A stretch of DNA of 7,565 nucleotides, taken from contig DIVI01000174.1 of NCBI GenBank assembly GCA_002423305.1, forward strand, positions 1 to 7,565, given 5' to 3'. Below are positions 1 through 5,278 of this stretch, piece after piece. The number at the start of each line of letters is the position of its first letter. The stretch's first letter is position 1. The notes beneath the pieces were generated by a model that saw only the letters and a program-made list of their open reading frames with translations, made no database searches and was not told the origin of the DNA. The position numbers and the translations under genes are program-made. This DNA is from Methylococcus sp. UBA6136. GTDB taxonomy: Bacteria; Pseudomonadota; Gammaproteobacteria; Methylococcales; Methylococcaceae.

Positions 1-1035
1 CTAATACACCTCAACGAAAGGCGAAGATCGCGGCTCATTCACGCCCGTGCCCGTTGCGGCAACGCCGGATTGAGCATCGCACTGCACCCGGAGCAACTCG
101 ACCTTGGGCAAATCCCGAATCCATCGATTGTCAGTCCAGTATTCACGGGCAATGGGATCGGTGTAGGCATTGGCCGTGTATCCATAGCCGGTATAGAACT
201 CATTGAAGCCACCCACCGCATAGAGATACGCACGAAGCTGCTGACCGTTGGGCTGCCTTCCAAACGACCCGAACACTGCATCGGTAGGGCAAACATCCCC
301 GGGTTTGTATAGCAGCGCGGCGGGGTTGGAACATTTGTTGTTGGCCCACAGCGCCTTCACCGCCGTGCTGAATCCCGGATTGCACTGGTCAATTTTCCGA
401 CTATCGAACTTGCCGGTCTCATCAACAGGACACCCCGTGATTTGATTAAAGCGCCGGGACTCCAGTTCCTCCAGAATGTCTGCCTCGATTTTTGGGGCGT
501 TCGCCTTGAACACATGATTGAACCAGGCCTGGAGATTCCGGTAGTACACGCCCGGCATGGGCTTGACCGACTCGCTACGCTTGAACACCGTCAGCCAATA
601 GAAATTCTCCGGGCGGCATTGAAAGCTGGATCCATACCCCAGATCGGAAAACACCCGGCTGGCCGCATACTGTCCACCGACCAGGATTCGCTCGACCATG
701 TCATGACCCGCCACGAAGGTGAACCACCGGCCGACACCCGCACGGTTAAGCGCATAGGTTTTCAGCACATGCTCCGCATTACCGCCCTCGGGATCGAAGC
801 CAGGCGTGATTTCCATCCCCCTCACGAACACGGAGTCCGCAACAATCGCCGGCGTCTTTAACCACCCACTGTCCCGGGTAACCAACTCCGTGGCTTCAAA
901 CACTTGCTTCACCGCCTTGGGACTGGACAACTTGACCGGGGCCTTGTGGGAAGCGGTCGCCAGATCGGCAAAGACCACCTCCGGACACGTAGCCTGCAAC
1001 AAACAGATCATGATCGAGCATAATCGCAAATTCAT
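1..1035 (-). CDS. Secreted hypothetical protein with six cysteines (344 aa)
   Basis: I do not recognise this family. The ORF is complete: the TAG stop is at the first three bases of the window and the ATG is at 1033-1035, preceded by a strong AGGAGG ribosome binding site with a 5-base gap. Residues 1-23 look like a Sec signal peptide (hydrophobic core around residues 8-22, V-F-A before a likely cleavage at 23/24). The mature part has six cysteines (140, 202, 218, 235, 249, 319), an even number consistent with disulfide bonds outside the cytoplasm. It is rich in aromatic residues, with Tyr/Gly-rich stretches near 269-300 (AYLYAVGGFNEF, TGYGYTANAYTD). No lipobox, later transmembrane segment or catalytic motif is evident. 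It lies 137 bp downstream of the DUF1615 lipoprotein on the same strand, so co-transcription is possible but not shown. A periplasmic or extracellular role is inferred from the signal peptide; function is unknown. Confidence 0.8.
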   Translation of the reverse strand: MNLRLCSIMICLLQATCPEVVFADLATASHKAPVKLSSPKAVKQVFEATELVTRDSGWLKTPAIVADSVFVRGMEITPGFDPEGGNAEHVLKTYALNRAGVGRWFTFVAGHDMVERILVGGQYAASRVFSDLGYGSSFQCRPENFYWLTVFKRSESVKPMPGVYYRNLQAWFNHVFKANAPKIEADILEELESRRFNQITGCPVDETGKFDSRKIDQCNPGFSTAVKALWANNKCSNPAALLYKPGDVCPTDAVFGSFGRQPNGQQLRAYLYAVGGFNEFYTGYGYTANAYTDPIAREYWTDNRWIRDLPKVELLRVQCDAQSGVAATGTGVNEPRSSPFVEVY

Positions 1036-1040
1036 TGGGC

Positions 1041-1046
1041 CCTCCT
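1041..1046 (-). promoter_or_regulatory. Strong ribosome binding site of the secreted hypothetical protein
   Basis: On the minus strand AGGAGG is followed by GCCCA and then ATG. This is the best Shine-Dalgarno match in the window. It fixes the start of the 344-residue gene and supports it being translated. Confidence 0.75.
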
Positions 1047-1172
1047 GTGGGTTACCTGAACGTCCTGGGAAAAAGACAGATTGTGAATGGGTAGCTCAGT
1101 TTTTAATCATTTGCAAAGGCGGATTGGACACAGTGGTCACGAATTAACTGACCTGCGGCCATGCCATGGATA

Positions 1173-2411
1173 TCAACCTCGCTTCAGACACGCATGGAAG
1201 CGCTCATCCACCCGCTTGGCAAACCGTGATGTGGTCAAGCCATGGGTGATTTTAGGACTATTAAGCCTGATGTCCGGGAGTCGTGCTTGCGGCATCCTGG
1301 CTCCGGATGGGTTGGTCAGGGCAAATACCCGGAGAAAGAGCTGGGTTTTGTCAAAACCGGCCGTCTTTTCCTTTTTCAGATCGCGGACGATCTCCTCCTC
1401 GGTCAGCTTCAGCCGATCCGCCAGAGACACCACGGCTTTCTGAGTCTGGCTGGGCTCAGCCGAGACAGTGCCATTCGAGTAGCGCAGAAGATCGCCATCC
1501 GCATCCAGCGCCTGACCACTCAATTGCTGGACGGCCACCTGGAACGCGGCATTACGACTGGCATACCGACCCGCGTTGAAGTCGGCAAAGCGGTAGAGCA
1601 TCTGGTCGTAGGCCGCCGGGTAATCCAGCAGATAGGCGATTCCGAAATACAGCCCTCCTCGCCTCGAAAAGAGTTCATCCCGAAGCGATGACTGGATGGA
1701 GTAGGGATAGGGCTTGTCCTGGATCTGCTGCTCCGCGAACTTGAGGCTGACCTGCATGGGACCCCCGGTCTTGACCGGGTTATAACTCTCGAGAAGTTGC
1801 CTGCCCAGCGGCAGTTCCGACGTCATGTCGGCGTAGAGCGCATTCAGATCGTTCTCGGTCTTGAGGGCGTCGATCCTTGCAGCATACGTTCGGCCATCCG
1901 GGGAACGAACTGCCAAAGCCAGATTCACCGCCATCTCAGGGATGCCAAACTTTTGGGCGCGCTGGTTAATTTCCGCCCGCACAATCCCTGGCAGTCCGGC
2001 CACCGGAGGGTTGGCATTGAAGGAGGACTCCTGTTCGGTAACCGCGACCACGGCGCAGATGTTTTGCTCATTCAGCGGCAGCTTGAGGGCATTGAAGGCC
2101 CCGGTCATATCCCTGGCCCACCCATCCGCATCCTTAATGCCTTTGGGCAAGAAATGTCCGACCGTTCCTTGGGTTGGCAGAAGAGGCATCAGCGCTTTGA
2201 GCCCGGCCGGCGAGGTAGCGGGCTCTACCCCCTCAGACGGCGGTTTGCCGAGAGGCAGCCTGGAGGGTATCAAAAATGGGTCATCCTCCTGGCTGCTTTC
2301 CACCTGTTTTGTATTCTCGGTGTTTTTTGACCCCATGCTGGAACACGCTGCCAACAGGATCCCTATTGGTAACACAAGAAAAAATCGGAGAAAGCTCTGA
2401 TCGGTAACCAT
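1173..2411 (-). CDS. DUF1615 family lipoprotein with lysozyme-like motif
   Basis: This protein matches my recollection of the DUF1615 family (PF07759), which includes the E. coli outer-membrane lipoprotein YaiW. With the ATG at 2411 it has 412 residues. A type II signal peptide ends in a lipobox L20-A21-A22-C23, and Ser at +2 predicts the outer membrane. A polar linker follows (about 24-60), then the conserved body: VTEQESSFN at 124-132, SPDGRTYAARID at 170-181, GGPMQVS at 216-222, RRGGLYFG at 250-257 and YRFADFNAGRYASRNAAFQ at 273-291. The E-S-S-F segment with Glu126 and Glu128 resembles lytic transglycosylase/lysozyme folds, so a cell-wall role is possible but inferred. A GTG at 2429 would add six residues. 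I prefer the ATG because it gives a signal peptide of usual length, but neither start has a clear ribosome binding site. The same-strand downstream neighbour is the secreted six-cysteine protein. Confidence 0.88.
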   Translation of the reverse strand: MVTDQSFLRFFLVLPIGILLAACSSMGSKNTENTKQVESSQEDDPFLIPSRLPLGKPPSEGVEPATSPAGLKALMPLLPTQGTVGHFLPKGIKDADGWARDMTGAFNALKLPLNEQNICAVVAVTEQESSFNANPPVAGLPGIVRAEINQRAQKFGIPEMAVNLALAVRSPDGRTYAARIDALKTENDLNALYADMTSELPLGRQLLESYNPVKTGGPMQVSLKFAEQQIQDKPYPYSIQSSLRDELFSRRGGLYFGIAYLLDYPAAYDQMLYRFADFNAGRYASRNAAFQVAVQQLSGQALDADGDLLRYSNGTVSAEPSQTQKAVVSLADRLKLTEEEIVRDLKKEKTAGFDKTQLFLRVFALTNPSGARMPQARLPDIRLNSPKITHGLTTSRFAKRVDERFHACLKRG

Positions 2412-2660
2412 ATTGGATAAAAACGCCACTAGCGCAAATTGATTGGGGACATGGATCTCGAAAATGGCTTGGCCTGACGGGCTTCACCCCGCTTGCAAAA
2501 AAGGGGGCGCATGCCCTGATAAACGGAGCAAGCGCACCGCTCGAAACCCGCCATCCATTCTGGAGGCCAATTTGCCGATGCAGGGTGCCTCGTGATAGCC
2601 ATCATAGCGGGTAAACCAGACAACCACGTCTAACAAAGGCCTTGTTTGAATAGGCGAGTG

Positions 2661-2726
2661 CTTGAGCTAAAAAAGCAAAATTTTATTGTACGAAATGCGC
2701 CACTCAACTTGACTTTTTGAATTCAA
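2661..2726. other. AT-rich segment, possible DNA unwinding element
   Basis: Positions 2661-2730 contain about 36% G+C by hand count, and 2668-2690 has 20 A/T in 23 bases, in a window that is otherwise clearly GC-richer. It includes an A-run next to a T-run and the 10-bp palindrome TTGAATTCAA at 2717-2726. It sits 21 bp left of the first DnaA box, which is where a duplex-unwinding element would be expected if this is an origin. It could also simply be a promoter region. Confidence 0.35.
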
Positions 2727-2746
2727 GGCGATGGGCATGGCATGCC

Positions 2747-2755
2747 TTATACACA
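2747..2755 (+). promoter_or_regulatory. DnaA box (TTATACACA)
   Basis: This is a perfect match to the consensus TTATNCACA bound by DnaA, identical to one of the high-affinity boxes of E. coli oriC. It directly follows an 8-bp palindrome GGCATGCC. A single box could arise by chance, but it lies 157 bp from a second perfect box in the same orientation. Confidence 0.5.
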
Positions 2756-2816
2756 CCCCCCGCTATCCCCCTGAATTCTCGAGGCTTTCAGCGGAGAATA
2801 AGGCATTAACCATACA

Positions 2817-2829
2817 TATCAATAACTTG
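2817..2829 (+). promoter_or_regulatory. Candidate IHF binding site
   Basis: TATCAATAACTTG satisfies every fixed position of the IHF consensus WATCAANNNNTTR. It lies between the two perfect DnaA boxes, in an A/T-rich context. IHF bends DNA at oriC, datA and DARS2 in E. coli, so the position fits a replication-control element. Binding itself is inferred. Confidence 0.4.
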
Positions 2830-2879
2830 GGATCTCGTTCAATTTGTGTCCAATTTAACCGAACCGCGATGAATCGGGC

Positions 2880-2912
2880 CTTTCCACACGGCTACACACA
2901 GAGTTATCCACA
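2880..2912 (+). promoter_or_regulatory. Phased array of DnaA-like 9-mers ending in perfect TTATCCACA
   Basis: Three 9-mers start at 2880 (CTTTCCACA), 2892 (CTACACACA) and 2904 (TTATCCACA), each exactly 12 bp after the last and in the same orientation. The third is a perfect high-affinity DnaA box. The first two each differ from TTATNCACA at two positions and keep the CACA end. Closely phased weak boxes leading to a strong one are how DnaA oligomers are nucleated at known origins. The strong box is well supported; the role of the weak ones is inferred. Confidence 0.5.
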
Positions 2913-2928
2913 GGTTCTGGGGATAACT
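2902..2928. repeat. Near-perfect 27-bp inverted repeat carrying two opposed DnaA boxes
   Basis: The arms AGTTATCCACAG (2902-2913) and CTGGGGATAACT (2917-2928) are complementary at 11 of 12 positions around a 3-base centre GTT. Each arm contains a DnaA box: TTATCCACA at 2904-2912 on the plus strand and TTATCCCCA at 2919-2927 on the minus strand, the latter one base off consensus. The repeat begins 18 bp beyond the stop codon of the YkgJ-family gene in its direction of transcription. It could therefore also form an RNA hairpin at that transcript's 3' end, but no T-run follows on the minus strand, so a classic intrinsic terminator is unlikely. Confidence 0.55.
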
Positions 2929-2945
2929 TCCGACATGACATTCAG

Positions 2946-3473
2946 TCAGGACATGTGTTGATCCCGGACGCCTGTCCATGAATGAAACCACTCCGTCAAG
3001 TCACGGGCATCACCCAATGCCTTGAGGGCATGCGCGACCCGATCCTGGTTGCCCCAGATGACCATGGACAACTCCCCTCGCTCAACTTGAGCCTCAATCT
3101 CTTTGCAGTAGAGGCCCAGATCGCGCTCGACGAAAAAACCATAGGTTCGACAGGCCACCGGCCGATAGGCGTAAACCCGGCATGCCCCGGCGGCCTCATC
3201 CAGCATGGGGCAAATAATCGGGCGCGATGTGGTTTGGGCCAGAGCAAGGACTTGGTCGCGAATGGCTTCCCTTTCGGCGGTGGGCAACGTTTCCAGCCCT
3301 TCCTTGAGCAAGCCCCATTCGGCTTGCGTCAATAGGGGAATCTCGGCCAGTCGGTGACAACAAGCAGAACAACCCCGTCGACAGAGCCAATCGGGCCTAG
3401 ATTTGCGTATGGCCTGCACACGGGCATCAATGTCGGCGTGAATCTGGTCGAGGGGCGCAGCTGATTCTTTCAT
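2946..3473 (-). CDS. YkgJ family zinc/iron-chelating cysteine-cluster protein (175 aa)
   Basis: This belongs to the YkgJ/UPF0153 cysteine-cluster family (PF03692), small cytoplasmic proteins predicted to chelate zinc or iron, some as Fe-S proteins; the exact role is not established. The cluster is visible as C31-x3-C35-x2-C38-C39 in CRRGCSACCH, followed by C88, C98 and C108 in the conserved ICPMLD...CRVYAYRPVACRTYG segment, and C123. His40 next to the cluster may also bind metal. The length fits short family members, and there is no signal peptide or membrane segment. The ATG at 3471-3473 sits in CATG, so it overlaps head to head with the start of a doubtful plus-strand ORF. No strong Shine-Dalgarno sequence is visible. 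The gene appears monocistronic. Confidence 0.9.
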   Translation of the reverse strand: MKESAAPLDQIHADIDARVQAIRKSRPDWLCRRGCSACCHRLAEIPLLTQAEWGLLKEGLETLPTAEREAIRDQVLALAQTTSRPIICPMLDEAAGACRVYAYRPVACRTYGFFVERDLGLYCKEIEAQVERGELSMVIWGNQDRVAHALKALGDARDLTEWFHSWTGVRDQHMS

Positions 3474-3720
3474 GGCATTCGACGAGTCATCGGATCAGCG
3501 ACAAGGAGCGGCATCGCAGCCAGCATATGAACAAGCTAGGCTTGAGTTTTGTGCCCTAATGCCCGACCTGTTCATTGACTTAAAACCCGATGCGTCCCCG
3601 CAAGATGCCTTCGCAGCGATGCAATGGCTGGAAGGATCGGTCCACGACTCACCCTCTCCAGAACCAAGCTTTGTCATGCCCATTGGTCGCGTTGAAAAAC
3701 CGGGAAGCCGGTCTATCTGA
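3472..3720 (+). CDS. Doubtful small hypothetical ORF (82 aa)
   Basis: This ORF starts at an ATG that shares two bases with the start of the YkgJ-family gene on the other strand and ends with TGA at 3718-3720. The product is acidic and proline-containing (LFIDLKPDASPQDAFAAMQWLEG around residues 33-55). It has one cysteine, no signal peptide and no motif I recognise. In its favour, it fills an otherwise empty 278-bp gap and its composition is protein-like. Against it, the nearest purine-rich stretch upstream (AGGGG near 3451) is too far from the ATG, and any promoter would have to lie inside the YkgJ coding sequence. It may be a real small gene or a chance ORF covering the upstream region of the YkgJ gene. 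Confidence 0.35.
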   Translation: MAFDESSDQRQGAASQPAYEQARLEFCALMPDLFIDLKPDASPQDAFAAMQWLEGSVHDSPSPEPSFVMPIGRVEKPGSRSI

Positions 3721-3751
3721 CCGATAGGTTCAGGATTTGCGGGTAGAGAGC

Positions 3752-4087
3752 CTACTGCTTGCTGCCACTCTCACTCGCGGGATGGTAATAGCTGTAGCCC
3801 CGATCGTTAATGAAATCGGGATTGTGGTAGCTCATCGTGGCGTGGGGATCATTGTCGAGCGGGGCGTTGGGGGTTTGTGTACTGTGTCCCCAGTCGTTGC
3901 CGTATCCGTCATTCCAGCCACCCATCTGGGTGCCGAAATCCATTCCGCCCGTTCCATACTGGGTGCCCATACCGCCACCGCCAAAGCCACCCATGCCATA
4001 ACCCATGAAACCTCCTCCCCCGGGCACATAGCCGACACAACCGTAAAGAAGGGTAAGCAATAAGGTGAGGATGCTGAACTTGATCAC
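3752..4087 (-). CDS. Small glycine-rich lipoprotein (111 aa)
   Basis: The N-terminus is a short lipoprotein signal: Lys3, a hydrophobic stretch 4-15 and a lipobox-like L14-Y15-G16-C17, with Val at +2, which predicts outer-membrane retention. The mature part is rich in glycine, methionine and tyrosine through residues 19-67 (GGGG at 23-26 and 36-39, GTQ at 41-43 and 52-54), then changes to a polar Asn/Asp/Ser/His tail. No domain is recognised. The start is GTG at 4085-4087; no in-frame ATG precedes it, and GGA lies about 7 bases upstream. It is transcribed divergently from the FUN14 gene and probably has its own promoter (extended -10 near 4156-4164). The function is unknown; a structural or surface role is a guess. 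The C-terminal tail shows no motif that would help. Confidence 0.7.
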   Translation of the reverse strand: MIKFSILTLLLTLLYGCVGYVPGGGGFMGYGMGGFGGGGMGTQYGTGGMDFGTQMGGWNDGYGNDWGHSTQTPNAPLDNDPHATMSYHNPDFINDRGYSYYHPASESGSKQ

Positions 4088-4155
4088 GATGGTTCCATGC
4101 CTTGGTTAGGGATGCCGGGAGCAATAGTCGCTCGACCGAATTGAAGGGTCATCAG

Positions 4156-4164
4156 CTTATACCA
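4156..4164 (-). promoter_or_regulatory. Candidate extended -10 promoter of the glycine-rich lipoprotein
   Basis: On the minus strand TGGTATAAG reads as an extended -10 (TG, one base, then TATAAG, five of six matches to TATAAT). It lies about 70 bp ahead of the GTG start. The -35 is weak (TTGGGT about 15 bases upstream). That upstream segment contains a small inverted repeat, GGGT-TTC-ACCC at 4170-4180, which could be an operator or coincidence. Confidence 0.35.
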
Positions 4165-4278
4165 GTACAGGGTTTCACCCAACTGTCCGACACCCAGCCG
4201 CCAGCCCCTGCCCGCGAAATCGGGGTCTCTGGCAAAAGCGCACGCCCATGCCTATCAGTTCTCTCATAAGCAGCGCAC

Positions 4279-4308
4279 TTGATACACTGCCGCCCTTTGA
4301 ACCATTAT
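4279..4308 (+). promoter_or_regulatory. Candidate sigma70 promoter of the FUN14 gene
   Basis: TTGATA (4279-4284, five of six matches to TTGACA) and CATTAT (4303-4308, four of six matches to TATAAT) are separated by 18 bases, just ahead of the gene. The AGGG ribosome binding site follows at 4311-4314, so the transcript leader would be very short. The spacing makes a slightly upstream alternative promoter equally possible. Confidence 0.3.
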
Positions 4309-4321
4309 TCAGGGCAACAGC

Positions 4322-4669
4322 ATGACACCCAACGGCAGCCAACAGGGAATCAGCCCAGACATTTTTTCTACGGATTTCTTGTTGGGCAATGTAGGCGCAC
4401 CCTTTCTGGTAGGCATGGCCGTCGGCTTCTTTGCCAAGAAGGTTTCAAAAATTGCCATCCTTGTGGGCGGGGCACTGCTGGTAATGCTGTTTCTGGCAGA
4501 GTCCTGGGATCTGATTACCGTCAAGGATGGCGCCGTTCTTGATGTTGCGTCGAAGGCGGCCGGGGCACTGAAGGAGACTGGCACTCTACTAACGGAGCGG
4601 CTCAAGGTGATGTCGACGCAGGGCGGCAGTGCGATCGCGGGATTTTTTGTTGGCTTGAAGGCAGGCTAG
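4322..4669 (+). CDS. FUN14 domain membrane protein (115 aa)
   Basis: The sequence fits the FUN14 family (PF04930), small membrane proteins named after the eukaryotic mitochondrial FUN14/FUNDC1 proteins. Their bacterial role is not established. The signature is GNVGAPFLVGMAVGFFAKKVSK at residues 22-43: a glycine-rich transmembrane segment (about 20-38) ending in a double lysine. A second membrane segment follows (about 44-60), then an ESWDLITV turn (60-67), a more polar helix-like region (70-98) and a final short glycine-rich hydrophobic segment (102-113). The ATG at 4322 has AGGG 7 bases upstream. It is divergent from the glycine-rich lipoprotein and convergent with the nuclease-like gene, so it is probably transcribed alone. 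Confidence 0.85.
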   Translation: MTPNGSQQGISPDIFSTDFLLGNVGAPFLVGMAVGFFAKKVSKIAILVGGALLVMLFLAESWDLITVKDGAVLDVASKAAGALKETGTLLTERLKVMSTQGGSAIAGFFVGLKAG

Positions 4670-4725
4670 ACCCAGGGCGACGTCCGGTGAACCGTCAACC
4701 CGAACCGGAAATCGCCAGGACTAAC

Positions 4726-5202
4726 TCACTCCCGCCAGCGAACTCCAAGGTTCCGATACTCCCAGGGAGGCTGGGCATTGGGTTGCGACCAGAGACCGAC
4801 TCGCTGACTGCGCGCCTGAGCTTCAACCTGATGGTAGTTCGGGTCCGTTGCCTGTTCTCGATTCAGCCAGGCCATCCCACGCCTGAGCTGCTCCAGGTTG
4901 ATGTCGACGCCGTCCAGCCATAGCTTGCCCATGGTTAGGGTTTGGCGGTCCTGAACCGAGACCTCGATCCTGACATCCTTGCCGTAAACCATGGCAGACA
5001 GTGACTGACGCGCATGCTGACCAAAGGCCTGACTCCGCTCCGGTGCATCAATCCGGCTCAGACGAATATCTCTTGAAGACTGGCCGGTTTCCTGCACGGT
5101 GACCGTGTCACCATCCAGCACGGCCACTACTCGGCCGACGAGTTCGGCGGCGGCAGGCGTCGTTGAAATCAATGCGAGAAGGCCTAGACTGATCGTTCTC
5201 AT
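4726..5202 (-). CDS. Secreted staphylococcal-nuclease-fold protein, catalytic Arg altered
   Basis: This is an SNase-like (thermonuclease, PF00565) protein of 158 residues. The chosen ATG at 5200-5202 has GGGA 6 bases upstream and opens a clean Sec signal peptide, with A-A-A at 17-19 before the mature E20. Longer in-frame starts (5235, 5310) lack a ribosome binding site and run toward or into nadB. Conserved features: D30-G31-D32-T33 (calcium-binding Asp), R47, D52 and E55 in RLSRIDAPE (equivalents of S. aureus Arg35, Asp40, Glu43), GMAWLNRE at 109-116 and the terminal PPWEYR. Where the family usually reads DRYGR this protein reads D85-R-Q-T-L89, so the equivalent of catalytic Arg87 is leucine. 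The family cleaves DNA or RNA outside the cytoplasm; this member may be weak, inactive or otherwise repurposed. It is divergent from nadB with a 76-bp gap. Confidence 0.9.
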   Translation of the reverse strand: MRTISLGLLALISTTPAAAELVGRVVAVLDGDTVTVQETGQSSRDIRLSRIDAPERSQAFGQHARQSLSAMVYGKDVRIEVSVQDRQTLTMGKLWLDGVDINLEQLRRGMAWLNREQATDPNYHQVEAQARSQRVGLWSQPNAQPPWEYRNLGVRWRE

Positions 5203-5278
5203 CACTTTTCCCGAAACCTGACAGTTCAATTTCATTACAGTAGGATGACCCCCAATCCTCTTCAGCGATGGACTTCCG

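Larger units (their letters stand above)
2430..2945. other. Gene-poor intergenic region with DnaA/IHF-type sites
   Basis: This stretch of about 515 bp lies between two minus-strand genes. Short ORFs exist (for example 2731-2961 plus and 2429-2623 minus) but have low-complexity or shadow-like composition and no ribosome binding site. The left part (2430-2640) shows nothing convincing beyond a 7-bp inverted repeat, CGCTTGC at 2490-2496 and GCAAGCG at 2528-2534. The right part (2660-2930) holds an AT-rich segment, two perfect DnaA boxes, an IHF consensus match and a 27-bp near-palindrome, listed separately. Taken together it looks like a replication-control or DnaA-binding locus rather than a simple promoter. 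The identity is inferred from motifs only. Confidence 0.5.

Noticed and set aside
1089..1100. GGGTAGCTCAGT resembles the D-arm of a tRNA
   Set aside because: No acceptor stem, anticodon arm or T-arm (GGTTCGAATCC-type) follows at the expected distances; the next bases are a T-run and unrelated sequence. Treated as chance.
1797..2400. Two long plus-strand ORFs (177 and 179 residues) antisense to the DUF1615 gene
   Set aside because: Both mirror the conserved DUF1615 frame; neither shows a recognisable domain or ribosome binding site.
2490..2534. 7-bp inverted repeat CGCTTGC / GCAAGCG upstream of the DUF1615 gene
   Set aside because: A loop of about 31 bases and no adjacent promoter or terminator signal; too weak to interpret.
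2731..2961. 76-residue plus-strand ORF in the gene-poor region
   Set aside because: It has no ribosome binding site, reads through the DnaA boxes and the palindrome, overlaps the end of the YkgJ-family gene, and its product is not protein-like in composition.
4683..4709. Inverted repeat TCCGGT / ACCGGA between the convergent FUN14 and nuclease-fold genes, possible bidirectional terminator
   Set aside because: The stem is only 6 bp with a 15-base loop and no T-run on either side, too weak to call.
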